NCBI GenBank assembly: GCA_910589145.1
Contig: CAJUSD010000039.1
Location: 1 to 23,963, forward strand
Length of the DNA: 23,963 nucleotides
Direction: 5' to 3'
Source of the DNA: an uncultured Oscillospiraceae bacterium
GTDB taxonomy: Bacteria > Bacillota > Clostridia > Oscillospirales > Ruminococcaceae
Each line of letters opens with the position of its first letter. The first letter of the stretch is position 1. The notes beneath the pieces were generated by a model. It was not told the origin of the DNA. It ran no database searches and saw only the letters and a list, made by a program, of their open reading frames with translations. The translations under genes were made by a program, and so were the position numbers. Shown one piece after another: positions 8,689 to 16,155 of the stretch.

Positions 8689-8803
8689 TGAGTTCAAGCG
8701 GAGCGGAACTCCTAAAAAGGCCCCGGTCGCCAGTTCAGCTCTGCTGAAATGGCATCCCCAAAACCGAAAACCTAAAAATTGAAAATCGTTTTTATTGAAC
8801 TCA
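8689..8803. repeat. Dispersed repeat copy B, bounded by 9-bp inverted ends
   Basis: A 115-bp non-coding block starting TGAGTTCAA (8689-8697) and ending TTGAACTCA (8795-8803), an exact inverted pair. Inside are CTCCTAAAAAG and CAGTTCAGCTCTGC, which match the reverse complement of 6112-6209. It has the size and structure of a MITE-like or REP-like element, lying between the dehydrogenase terminator and the binding-protein promoter. Confidence 0.5.
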
Positions 8804-8841
8804 CATTTTCTATAGGATGCTGGATTTTTTTGTCGAATTCA

Positions 8842-8850
8842 TGTTATACT
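8842..8850 (+). promoter_or_regulatory. Extended -10 promoter of the solute-binding protein operon
   Basis: TGTTATACT (TGn plus TATACT at 8845-8850). No good -35 is seen at the right distance, which fits an extended -10 or activator-dependent promoter. The expected start near 8857 makes the upstream ATG at 8858 unlikely and supports the start at 8900. Confidence 0.6.
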
Positions 8851-8899
8851 GTTTTAAATGGTTCAAATTTTATTTTACCTGTACAGGAGTAAGAAAAAC

Positions 8900-10327
8900 A
8901 TGAAAAAATGCAGGTTCCTGTTTATATGTTCTTTCATCGTGCTGTCTTTTCTTGGATGCCGTTCAGATGCTGATACTTACAGCCAGGTAAGTTTAGAACA
9001 AACTAAGTACTTCAGTCCAACTTCTTCCGACAGCAAAGACAATTTTTCAGCCCAAAAATCCACATCCCTAAAAGATCTTGAAGGCAGCCTCACTATAAAA
9101 ACCTATTGGGATGAAAACATGGATGTATACATACAAGATTTTACTGCCTTGCATCCCAAGGTATCCATAGAGCTGATATCCCCTGGAAAGGACAAAATTC
9201 TTTCCTTTGACGATTATCATGTTCAGACTTCCGTTGAACTGATGAGCGGAAACTGTGCCGATATCGTTGAAACCGATGGCTTGTCTGTGTTCAAATTTGC
9301 TAAAACCGGGACGCTCTGCGACCTGTACCCCCTGATGGATTCTGACTCAGACTTTCACAAGGAAGACTACTATACCAATATATTTGAGGCGAAAGAATTG
9401 GAGGGAAGGCTCTACTCCCTTCCCTGCGGATTCAGTTATAATATGTTGTATACTAGCAAACCCCTCTTGGAAAAGGCGGGAATCGGTGTACCAAGTTCTT
9501 TGAACTATAAGCAGATGATGGAAATGCAAAAAATTGTAATGGAAAAGACCGGCGAAACCCCCAGGCTGATGCCTGGTTTAACTCCATATACTTTTTTCTC
9601 TTATGAATTTCCGGAATATTACAATGTCAATACCCAGACTGCAAGCTTTTTAAGTCCTAAATTTATAGAGTATCTGCGTTTAACGAAGAAAAATATACCC
9701 ATACAGGAGGAAAACGATTTAACACGGATTGGAAATGACGATTCGTTTTTGTCTAAGGACTATCTGTTCTGCTGTTTCGACGTTTCAGGCGGCCTGGATA
9801 TCTATAACTTCCTGTATGACTTTCAGAATATCAAAGCCCCTGTTCCGATGGTAAGCACATCTGGAAAGGCATATTTTCGAACGATGCTGGATTATTCAAT
9901 TGCCAGCAGCAGCCTCAACCGGGAATTAGCCTGGGAATTCCTGAAATATTATGTCAGTGAAAAGGAAGTTCCAAACACCCTTGACACAGAGTATGCGGAA
10001 AAGTATGCTGTAAAGTATAATAACTTTGTGCCAATCAATAGAAATAACTTCTCCAACCACTGTAAATTTTCGTATGCGTATTTCCTGCCATATATGGCCA
10101 AAGACAAAAATGTGAGATGGAAATCCGGCGACAGGGATACTATGGTTGATGAAGCGATTCAGCTTATGGACAGTTGGAACCAGCAGAGAAATGCGGAACA
10201 GGCCGAAGGGGATATTTACGGAGCATTGTGCGAGGACTTAAACAATTACTACTATATGGATCTGCTGACAGCAGAGGAAACCGCCGATAAAATGCAGAAC
10301 CGAATGACTATCTTTTTAAAGGAGTAA
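8900..10327 (+). CDS. ABC-type extracellular solute-binding lipoprotein (family 1)
   Basis: 475 residues. Predicted to bind a substrate (usually an oligosaccharide) outside the membrane and deliver it to the permease. The MKK start, hydrophobic segment and lipobox-like SFLGC with C20 indicate a lipoprotein, although F and L at -3 and -2 are atypical. After a Ser/Thr-rich tether the 'GSLTIKTYWDE' strand, 'ADIVETDG', 'LYSLPCGFSYNMLYTSKPLLEKAGI' and the late 'AWEFLKYYVSEKE' follow the SBP_bac_1 pattern. The longer frame beginning 8858 is rejected: AGGAG sits 10 nt before 8900 and the signal peptide begins there. First gene of a three-gene operon; the next gene starts 7 bp after the stop. Sugar specificity cannot be assigned. 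Confidence 0.85.
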   Translation: MKKCRFLFICSFIVLSFLGCRSDADTYSQVSLEQTKYFSPTSSDSKDNFSAQKSTSLKDLEGSLTIKTYWDENMDVYIQDFTALHPKVSIELISPGKDKILSFDDYHVQTSVELMSGNCADIVETDGLSVFKFAKTGTLCDLYPLMDSDSDFHKEDYYTNIFEAKELEGRLYSLPCGFSYNMLYTSKPLLEKAGIGVPSSLNYKQMMEMQKIVMEKTGETPRLMPGLTPYTFFSYEFPEYYNVNTQTASFLSPKFIEYLRLTKKNIPIQEENDLTRIGNDDSFLSKDYLFCCFDVSGGLDIYNFLYDFQNIKAPVPMVSTSGKAYFRTMLDYSIASSSLNRELAWEFLKYYVSEKEVPNTLDTEYAEKYAVKYNNFVPINRNNFSNHCKFSYAYFLPYMAKDKNVRWKSGDRDTMVDEAIQLMDSWNQQRNAEQAEGDIYGALCEDLNNYYYMDLLTAEETADKMQNRMTIFLKE

Positions 10328-10334
10328 CCGAGGA

Positions 10335-10736
10335 ATGAAGCCGCTTCATGTTATATGCTGTATAGCCATCTTGTTTTTTGCGTTTATGGCCGGGATAACC
10401 GTGTATTCGGTAAACGCAGAGTACCATCAATTAACAAAAGTACGCCTGTCCTATGCACAAAAGGACGAAAATGCCTATTCCATCCCCCTGTCAGCCATGT
10501 ATACAGACACAGAAGGCAGGAATTATCTTTTTCTTGTTTTGGAGCAGGAAGGAGCATGGGGAAAAGAATATATCTGCAAAAAGGTTTTGTTGGCGTATGT
10601 CAATTTTGATGAATCTCAAGGCAGGATCACTGTAAAGGAGCCGCTCCTGTCAAAATACCCTATAGCTGACAAAAGCGAAAGGGACTTGGAAGATGGTGAG
10701 CGGGTACGCTTTTCTAAAGAAATGGTGGCAGAATGA
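10335..10736 (+). CDS. Small membrane-anchored protein resembling the C-terminal part of a membrane-fusion (HlyD/MacA-like) adaptor
   Basis: 133 residues: one N-terminal membrane helix (about 5-27), then an extracytoplasmic beta-rich domain. The order IPLSAMYTD, then 'NYLFLVLEQ', a K-K-V-L-L strand, a charged turn, and finally 'ERDLEDGERVRF' follows the C-terminal membrane-proximal domain of RND/ABC periplasmic adaptors (pattern: IP..A....G...V.V.......V......G..V....L..G..V). The lipoyl and hairpin domains of a full adaptor are absent, so it is about a third of normal length. It lies between the binding protein and the fused permease and its stop overlaps the next start (ATGA), so it is almost certainly made with them. 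Possible role: an accessory subunit touching the permease or binding protein. Homology is by eye and moderate. Confidence 0.6.
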   Translation: MKPLHVICCIAILFFAFMAGITVYSVNAEYHQLTKVRLSYAQKDENAYSIPLSAMYTDTEGRNYLFLVLEQEGAWGKEYICKKVLLAYVNFDESQGRITVKEPLLSKYPIADKSERDLEDGERVRFSKEMVAE

Positions 10737-12472
10737 AAAAAAATCGGACTTTATGGTTATTGTTCCTTCCAAGTGTGTTGGGAATGGCACTTTTTTACGT
10801 CCTTCCCTTTTTCCTTGCTTTGAATTATTCCCTTGTCTTCCGATACAGTGAAAAAAAGGAGTATGGCCTTTTTTATTATATGGAGGCTATTAAAAACCCC
10901 ATATTCCGATTGGGAGTCAAAAACTTTTTGCTGTTTTCTCTAATTGCCATTCCCGCTGTAGTTGTGTTTTCTCTTGCCTTGGCGCTGCTTTTAAAGAAAT
11001 TAAGGCTGGGCTCTGGTTTTCTGGTTTTCTCGCTGCTGCTTCCTTTTGTCGTACCCTCAGGATCAACTGCTCTTTTTTGGAATACTATTTTCAATCTCAA
11101 TGGCTATATCAACCGGCTGCGCTTTCAAACCGGGTTGGAACTGGTTATGTGGGATTCCAGCAGATGGAGCATTTTAATTCCTGTATTTCTCTATCTTTGG
11201 AAATTCTGCGGCTTTTTTGCTCTGGTATTTTATGCTGGATTGAACCAAATACCGGATGAATACTATGAGATTGCAAAGCTGGAAGGGTCTGGAAAGGCTG
11301 CTGCCTTTTTTCAGATAACCTTAACATATCTGAGCCCTATATCAATGATTGTGCTTCTTCTTGCCTTTATCAGTACATTTAAGATATCCAGAGAGCTTTT
11401 CATGCTTTTCGGAAACTATCCCCTCTCCAATCTTTACTTTTTTCAGCATTTTCTAAACAATCATTTTAAAAATATGAACTTATCCATTTTGTGTTCTGCC
11501 TCTGTTCTGATGATTCTTTTCACCTGTGCCATCACTGTTCCAATCTGGTTTATTCAAAAAAGGTCTTTCGATACCTTTGAAAAAAGAGGAGAATTCAATC
11601 TATTTGTTCCTCAAACCCAAACGCTGAACAAAATCTGGACGCCCGTTTTGACTACTATTATATCTTTTGTCTTTCTGCTTCCTGTTCTCTTTACCCTATC
11701 CAATTCCTTTATGGGCGCGTCTGAAATTCTTGGGCGCTATTCTTCCGGTATCCTGGAACAAAACATGGGGGATCTGTCCCGCAATGGTCTACATTTTGTA
11801 AATCCCTCTTTTATCCCTTCTTTGCCAACAGCGGGCCAATATCGGGATTTTCTTTTGAAACCTATCTATTTGCGGATGTTTTGGAATTCTGTTCTGCTGG
11901 CTGTTTCCATTGTTGCCGGGCATACGGTGGTATCTGTTACAGGGGCGTTTGCGTTTCTCCGTATCAAGGGAAAATATATAAACGCAGTTTTCATGTTGTA
12001 TATGCTTTTAATGGTAGTTCCTGTTCAGGTTATGATAACACCACAGTATATCCTTTTCCAGAGCCTTTTTCTGGAAAATTCCTATTGGTCCATAATACTG
12101 CCTGCAATTTTTAACCCTGTCGGTGTTTTTATTGTCCGTTTGCAGATGCAGGGTTTTCCGCAAGAGTGTATAGAGGCTGCACAGATAAGCGGAGCAGGAG
12201 AACTCTGTATCTTCCGCAGAATACTCCTGCCAAATATTAAAGGGGCCATTGCTGTTTTAGTGATCTATACCTTTGCTGAGTATTGGAATATTGTCGATCA
12301 GGCGGTCGTTTTTATCTCCAATCAAAATCATTATCCCTTGTCGGTATTTCTGTCCCATATGCTTCAAAGGGATGTGGGAGTACTTTCCGCTGGTTCTGTA
12401 GTATACCTGGTTCCAGCCTGTCTGGTATTTGAAATCTGCCTGCTGGGGATAAAGGACTTCCTGACAGATTGA
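10733..12472 (+). CDS. Fused ABC sugar-type permease (MalF-like and MalG-like halves in one chain)
   Basis: 579 residues, strongly hydrophobic. Two binding-protein-dependent permease domains are present: each has the cytoplasmic EAA loop that contacts the ATPase, EYYEIAKLEGSGKAAAF at about 176-192 and ECIEAAQISGAGELCIF at about 477-493. The first half (to about 285) resembles UgpA/MalF permeases; the second half (about 310-579) resembles UgpE/MalG, including the long extracytoplasmic insert before 'FWNSVLLAVSIVAGHTVVSVTGAFAF'. In most systems these are two genes. The start overlaps the previous stop (ATGA), implying translational coupling. No ATPase gene follows; an MsiK/UgpC-type shared ATPase elsewhere in the genome is the usual solution. 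Followed by a strong hairpin at 12548-12590. Confidence 0.85.
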   Translation: MKKNRTLWLLFLPSVLGMALFYVLPFFLALNYSLVFRYSEKKEYGLFYYMEAIKNPIFRLGVKNFLLFSLIAIPAVVVFSLALALLLKKLRLGSGFLVFSLLLPFVVPSGSTALFWNTIFNLNGYINRLRFQTGLELVMWDSSRWSILIPVFLYLWKFCGFFALVFYAGLNQIPDEYYEIAKLEGSGKAAAFFQITLTYLSPISMIVLLLAFISTFKISRELFMLFGNYPLSNLYFFQHFLNNHFKNMNLSILCSASVLMILFTCAITVPIWFIQKRSFDTFEKRGEFNLFVPQTQTLNKIWTPVLTTIISFVFLLPVLFTLSNSFMGASEILGRYSSGILEQNMGDLSRNGLHFVNPSFIPSLPTAGQYRDFLLKPIYLRMFWNSVLLAVSIVAGHTVVSVTGAFAFLRIKGKYINAVFMLYMLLMVVPVQVMITPQYILFQSLFLENSYWSIILPAIFNPVGVFIVRLQMQGFPQECIEAAQISGAGELCIFRRILLPNIKGAIAVLVIYTFAEYWNIVDQAVVFISNQNHYPLSVFLSHMLQRDVGVLSAGSVVYLVPACLVFEICLLGIKDFLTD

Positions 12473-12547
12473 TTTCAGACCTGATTATTCCAATTAATAA
12501 TTGAAAGCCTGTTTCATAATTATTTTTGAGATTGGCCTTATTAAAAT

Positions 12548-12600
12548 GATGAACGGGAAGCTGTACAAAGCGTACCGCTTCCCGCTCATCTTCTTCCTTC
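12548..12600. terminator. Bidirectional terminator between convergent operons
   Basis: Long interrupted stem: GATGA plus CGGGAAGC (12548-12561) and GTAC pair with GTAC, GCTTCCCG and TCATC (to 12590), with single mismatches between blocks. The + side is followed by TTCTTCCTTC and the - side by ATTTTAATAA. It separates the permease from the convergent lipoprotein gene. Confidence 0.75.
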
Positions 12601-12627
12601 TAAAATATAACAACTGCTGCCAGTTAA

Positions 12628-13467
12628 TTATGCTTTGCTGTGATAAACCATAATAGTTTCAACACCATCTGCATCTGTATATATGGCAAGCATATCCCCA
12701 ACTGCAATTTTTGATGCTTCCATATCAGATGCAGCGCCATCTTTGCACTCTTTCACCACTGCATTGGCGGAAATGGTAAATTCCTCTGTTGTTGTAGACG
12801 CTGTATAATTGGACATCTCTATGGAAGCAGGGTCTGTTACCTGATTTTCCGCTGTACTGTCTGTCGGGGAGTAGAGGGTAAGGGAAATAGTATTGTCTGT
12901 GACTGCAGTCACTTCTGCAATTTTTATGTCTATGGCTTTGTCAGAACCTCCGTCTTCTGCCGTTTCAGGCTGACTGGCAGCACCCTCCAGGATGATGATT
13001 TGCTGGCCGCCCTCTGCTGTTGTGGTTTCTGCAACAATATCGCCCTCTTTCACGTCGCCCGCTTCCGCTGCAGCCAGTTCCCCGGAACTGGCAACAAAGT
13101 ATTCCGTTTTGTCATCTACCTCAATCTGACCGGTTTCGCCGGAATCGGTAAGCGTCTCTGCATCAAGGGAAGCATAATCGTCAATGGGGGCTTCCGTTGT
13201 ATAGACAGAGATTTCAATAACCTTCCCATCGTTTTGGATTACTTTTCCAACCACACTCTCAGATGGCTCTTTGGCTTCTTCCGAGCTGCTGGAAATATCC
13301 TTGCTGCTTGATTCAGAACTGCTGGAACTTGTACTGCTTGAAGTCCCACTGCTGCTTATACTGGAAGAGCTGGACTTGCTTGATGTGTTGTTGGCACAGG
13401 CGGCAAGAATCAAAGTGCATGCTGCTACTGCTGCTATTGCGCTCAAAGCCTTTATTTGTTTTTTCAT
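12628..13467 (-). CDS. Serine-rich lipoprotein of unknown function with two beta-rich repeats
   Basis: 279 residues. Signal peptide with a clear lipobox LAAC (C24), then an extremely Ser-rich linker (about 28-65), then two similar acidic beta domains, one starting VVGKVIQNDGKVIEISVY and the other IKIAEVTAVTDNTISLTLY; each ends with a 'GD(I/M)...' and hydrophobic strand. The domains resemble small DUF5666-like/OB-like extracellular units found in Clostridia lipoproteins, an eye-based comparison only. Start 13467 is preferred over the in-frame ATG at 13503 because AGAGGA lies about 9 nt upstream and the signal peptide begins there. It lies downstream of, and in the same direction as, the two-component system, separated by 462 bp containing a strong hairpin, so co-regulation is possible but not shown. 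Confidence 0.75.
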   Translation of the reverse strand: MKKQIKALSAIAAVAACTLILAACANNTSSKSSSSSISSSGTSSSTSSSSSESSSKDISSSSEEAKEPSESVVGKVIQNDGKVIEISVYTTEAPIDDYASLDAETLTDSGETGQIEVDDKTEYFVASSGELAAAEAGDVKEGDIVAETTTAEGGQQIIILEGAASQPETAEDGGSDKAIDIKIAEVTAVTDNTISLTLYSPTDSTAENQVTDPASIEMSNYTASTTTEEFTISANAVVKECKDGAASDMEASKIAVGDMLAIYTDADGVETIMVYHSKA

Positions 13468-13929
13468 AAAATCATTCCTCTCTGAAATTGATCGTTCAAG
13501 CATTTGCTCCCTGCCTGATGGTTATATCTTAAACTGTTATACTAAAGACAGGCTTAATTTCAGTGTATCGGAACTTTGAATCTTTTTTGAACGTTATATC
13601 TGCAGTTTATCCAAGTTTTGTATGGCAAGCCCATAAATTGGCTCAGGCGCAGTCCGCCATTTTGGACTGCGCCTGAGTGTGTATATGTAACCGCTGACCG
13701 GCTATTGCCAACCGCACTTCCTTGCTGGCTTATCCAGGACTGCTGCCCCGGCGTCAATTCTGTGCATAGCCAAAATCATTACAAATATTCAGTGGATCTA
13801 TCGGGAACCACCTTTGCTTTGATAATATCATACAGGCTATCCCTAAAACAGTACTAAAAAATGTGATAAACAGAATGTGAAAAAAATGGAAACAGTTCTG
13901 GGAAAATGCCCTATTCTCCATCTCCCCCT
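13468..13929. other. Non-coding interval between lipoprotein and sensor kinase genes
   Basis: 462 bp. TATAAC-like -10 boxes for the lipoprotein lie near 13532 and 13550 on the - strand but lack convincing -35 partners. The perfect hairpin at 13642-13677 stands alone in the middle. The rest (13690-13929) shows no credible gene; T runs on the - strand near 13885 may help end the kinase transcript. Confidence 0.45.
13642..13677. repeat. Perfect 14-bp GC-rich hairpin with 8-nt loop
   Basis: CTCAGGCGCAGTCC (13642-13655) and GGACTGCGCCTGAG (13664-13677) are exact reverse complements around GCCATTTT. No U tract follows on either strand, so it is not a classical terminator. Candidate palindromic dispersed element or transcript-stabilising stem. 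Confidence 0.7.
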
Positions 13930-15159
13930 TTACTTTAATGCTGCCCTGAATCCGATAACATCTGTTCCTTTTTTGTAAGCAGTGATATTTCCATGATGGT
14001 TCTGTACAATTGCCTTTGCAATAGAAAGCCCAATGCCAAAGCTGCCTGTAAAACTCCTGGCCTTATCTACCCTGTAAAACCGGTCAAACAGCCGGTTCAA
14101 TTCTGTCTCATCCACATCCTTATAGGTATTCTCTACCGTTAAAATGGGATACCTCCTGGCAGACAGTGTAAAATATATTGTCCCTTCCGGGTCACAGTAT
14201 TTTACTGCATTGTCCAACAAGATAGAAATCAAGCGGCGAATCAATCCCTCATCACCTTTATATGAAATAGAAGGATGGATTTGGGTGTACAGTTTCTTGC
14301 CACAGTTGGCAGCAAGGGAAACAAACTCTGAAACCGTATCCGACGCCACAGCCGAAAGGTCAAAATCGGCAACCTCCAGATTGGAATGATCTTCATCCAT
14401 GCGGCTAAGGGCTGTAAGCTGGTTAATCAGAGCACCCATCCGTTTCCCCTCACTGCGGATATCATCTAACCATTCGTTTTTTCCAAGCTCGCTTTCCAAA
14501 ATATCCAGGTTAGAGAGAATCAGGGTAAGGGGTGTTTTCAGCTCATGATTAGCGTCGGTGATAAACTGTTTTTGTTTTTCGTAGCTTTCAGCAGCAGGCC
14601 GTACAGCGCGTTTAGAAAAAACAACAATGAGAAAGAGTATCACAAAGCAGCTTCCCGCCAGAACCAACAGCGAGTTCAGCAAAAACTGCCGTGTCATCGC
14701 CCAATTCATACTGCCGTCCACAAAGACAATGGAATATCCCTGTTCCACATCCACAACTTTGTACCGGTAATTGGAAACCCATCCCCGTTCATTTCCTCCT
14801 TTTAAAATCTCCTGGGCACGCTGTTTTGCCTGTTCTGTGGTAATAGAGGAGATAGATTCAACATTTTCCCGCATGAATTGGTAATCTTTGTCAACCCATA
14901 CAGTAAAGAAACGGGTGCTGTGTTCTGTTTCCGGTGTAAAAATATCCATAAGAGGGAATCTTGCAGAGGAATGCTTGCGGTCAGGGTCAAAAGGAGGAAA
15001 CCAGCCGTCATTTTCGGAAATAGCATCTGTCAGCATATCCATTGTTGTATTTAGCTGCCGCATCCCTATTGTATAGATGGCGAGAAAGATCAGAGAAAGA
15101 ACAATGGTAACAGAAATAGCGCTTAGAAAGATCATTTTTCTTCGCAGAGAATCAATCAT
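13930..15159 (-). CDS. Two-component sensor histidine kinase
   Basis: 409 residues, membrane-bound. Membrane helices at about 9-31 and 160-181 enclose an extracellular sensor of about 130 residues with no recognised domain. The dimerisation/phosphoacceptor region has NHELKTP with H205; the catalytic domain shows the N-box LLDNAVKYC, the DRFYR F-box, and GSFGIGLSIAKAIV as G-box. No HAMP domain is evident between helix 2 and H205. Its ATG overlaps the TGA of the response regulator (ATGA, 15156-15159), so the two are translationally coupled. Autophosphorylates H205 and passes phosphate to the partner regulator. The signal is unknown. Confidence 0.95.
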   Translation of the reverse strand: MIDSLRRKMIFLSAISVTIVLSLIFLAIYTIGMRQLNTTMDMLTDAISENDGWFPPFDPDRKHSSARFPLMDIFTPETEHSTRFFTVWVDKDYQFMRENVESISSITTEQAKQRAQEILKGGNERGWVSNYRYKVVDVEQGYSIVFVDGSMNWAMTRQFLLNSLLVLAGSCFVILFLIVVFSKRAVRPAAESYEKQKQFITDANHELKTPLTLILSNLDILESELGKNEWLDDIRSEGKRMGALINQLTALSRMDEDHSNLEVADFDLSAVASDTVSEFVSLAANCGKKLYTQIHPSISYKGDEGLIRRLISILLDNAVKYCDPEGTIYFTLSARRYPILTVENTYKDVDETELNRLFDRFYRVDKARSFTGSFGIGLSIAKAIVQNHHGNITAYKKGTDVIGFRAALK

Positions 15160-15830
15160 GTGCCGTCCTCCAAAACGTATCCAGCACCCCGGATAAATTT
15201 AATCTCCAAGGGGGCTTGTATTGCATCAAGTTTTTTTCGGATATTGGAGATATGCACCCAGACAACGCTGGTATCCACATCCGAATCCCAGCCCCAGATG
15301 TGTGTAATAAATTTGTCTGCAGGGACTACCATTTTGGGGTTCTGCATCATAATTTCCATAATCTGGTATTCCTTCCCGCTGAGGTTTTGAAGGCAGCCAT
15401 TGTATTCCAACTGATAAGTGGAACGGTTCAGGGTGACATTCTGGCAGGAAAGCAAATCTGGAACATAGTTATCCTTGCGGCGCAGCATAGCCCGAACCCT
15501 AGCCAAAAGCTCTGAGGTGGAAAAGGGTTTAGGAAGGTAATCGTCTGCCCCAGCATCAAGCCCCTCCACCCGTTGGGAAACTTCGCTTCGTGCCGTGAGG
15601 AGAAGAACAGGCGTTTTGACATTCATCTTTCGGAGATTTTGGAGAACTGTGATTCCATCCATTCCAGGCATCATAACATCCAGCACAATTCCGTCATATT
15701 CCCCTGTCTGGGCATATGAAAAGGCAGCGTCGCCAGTGGGAACACCATCAACCATAAACTTATTATGTTCAAAAATATGGGTGAGAGATTTTAGTAATTT
15801 TGGGTCGTCTTCCGCTATCAGTAAACGCAT
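15156..15830 (-). CDS. OmpR/PhoB-family response regulator
   Basis: 224 residues: receiver domain (1-120) with acidic pair D8/D9, phosphoacceptor D51 (VLDVMMPG), T79 and K101 (LPKPF), then a C-terminal winged-helix DNA-binding domain (about 128-222, ending in the KFIRGAGYVLE wing). All phosphorylation residues are intact. ATG at 15830 has AGGAGG about 7 nt upstream. First gene of the pair with the kinase. The leader contains a dyad, CTTTTGATT/AACCAAAAG (15863-15880), downstream of an extended -10, possibly an autoregulatory site. Confidence 0.96.
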   Translation of the reverse strand: MRLLIAEDDPKLLKSLTHIFEHNKFMVDGVPTGDAAFSYAQTGEYDGIVLDVMMPGMDGITVLQNLRKMNVKTPVLLLTARSEVSQRVEGLDAGADDYLPKPFSTSELLARVRAMLRRKDNYVPDLLSCQNVTLNRSTYQLEYNGCLQNLSGKEYQIMEIMMQNPKMVVPADKFITHIWGWDSDVDTSVVWVHISNIRKKLDAIQAPLEIKFIRGAGYVLEDGT

Positions 15831-15862
15831 GTTGAAACCTCCTTAATTCGAGTAATACCATT

Positions 15863-15880
15863 CTTTTGATTAACCAAAAG
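15863..15880. promoter_or_regulatory. Near-perfect 18-bp dyad in the regulator leader
   Basis: CTTTTGATT followed by AACCAAAAG, 8 of 9 paired positions. It lies about 33-50 bp before the response regulator ATG and after its predicted -10 at 15930-15935. Position fits a repressor or autoregulator site, or a weak leader hairpin. Confidence 0.35.
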
Positions 15881-15929
15881 CAGTTTTGACAGCACATCTG
15901 CGTTGTTGTGAAGGCTATCAGGTAAAGGT

Positions 15930-15935
15930 ATTATA
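15930..15935 (-). promoter_or_regulatory. Extended -10 promoter of the two-component operon
   Basis: On the - strand TGATATAAT: TGn plus perfect TATAAT. The -35 position reads AGCCTC, so recognition would rely on the extended -10 or an activator. Leader about 90 nt. Confidence 0.55.
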
Positions 15936-16155
15936 TCAAATTGAAATAAAGAGAGGCTTAATTTTTCAGGAAAGAAAAGCTTCTGCTTTAAATGATATAT
16001 AGTAGGATTGCCCGTCTTTTGTCAGTTCCATACAGATAGTGAGGAAAATATGCTGATAACAATAATAATATACGAAATTGCTTTATGGAATACCAATATT
16101 TCAGAGAAGACAGATAATCAAAAACTGCCTTTCCAACTTTGCCGCCCCCACATCA

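Larger units (their letters stand above)
15831..16155. other. Intergenic region upstream of the two-component operon
   Basis: 325 bp. The right-hand start of the regulator transcript and the dyad at 15863-15880 are here; 15940-16155 has no recognisable gene, and open frames there read as noise. A convincing terminator for the threonine aldolase-like gene was not found. Confidence 0.4.

Noticed and set aside
12478..12520. Palindrome CAATTAATAATTG after the permease as a terminator
   Set aside because: AT-only and weak; the GC-rich stem at 12548-12590 is the better terminator.
13560..13857. Two overlapping small open frames (leftward 13560-13757 and rightward 13618-13857)
   Set aside because: They run through the perfect hairpin, lack ribosome sites and show no family-like pattern, so they look like readings of repeat DNA.
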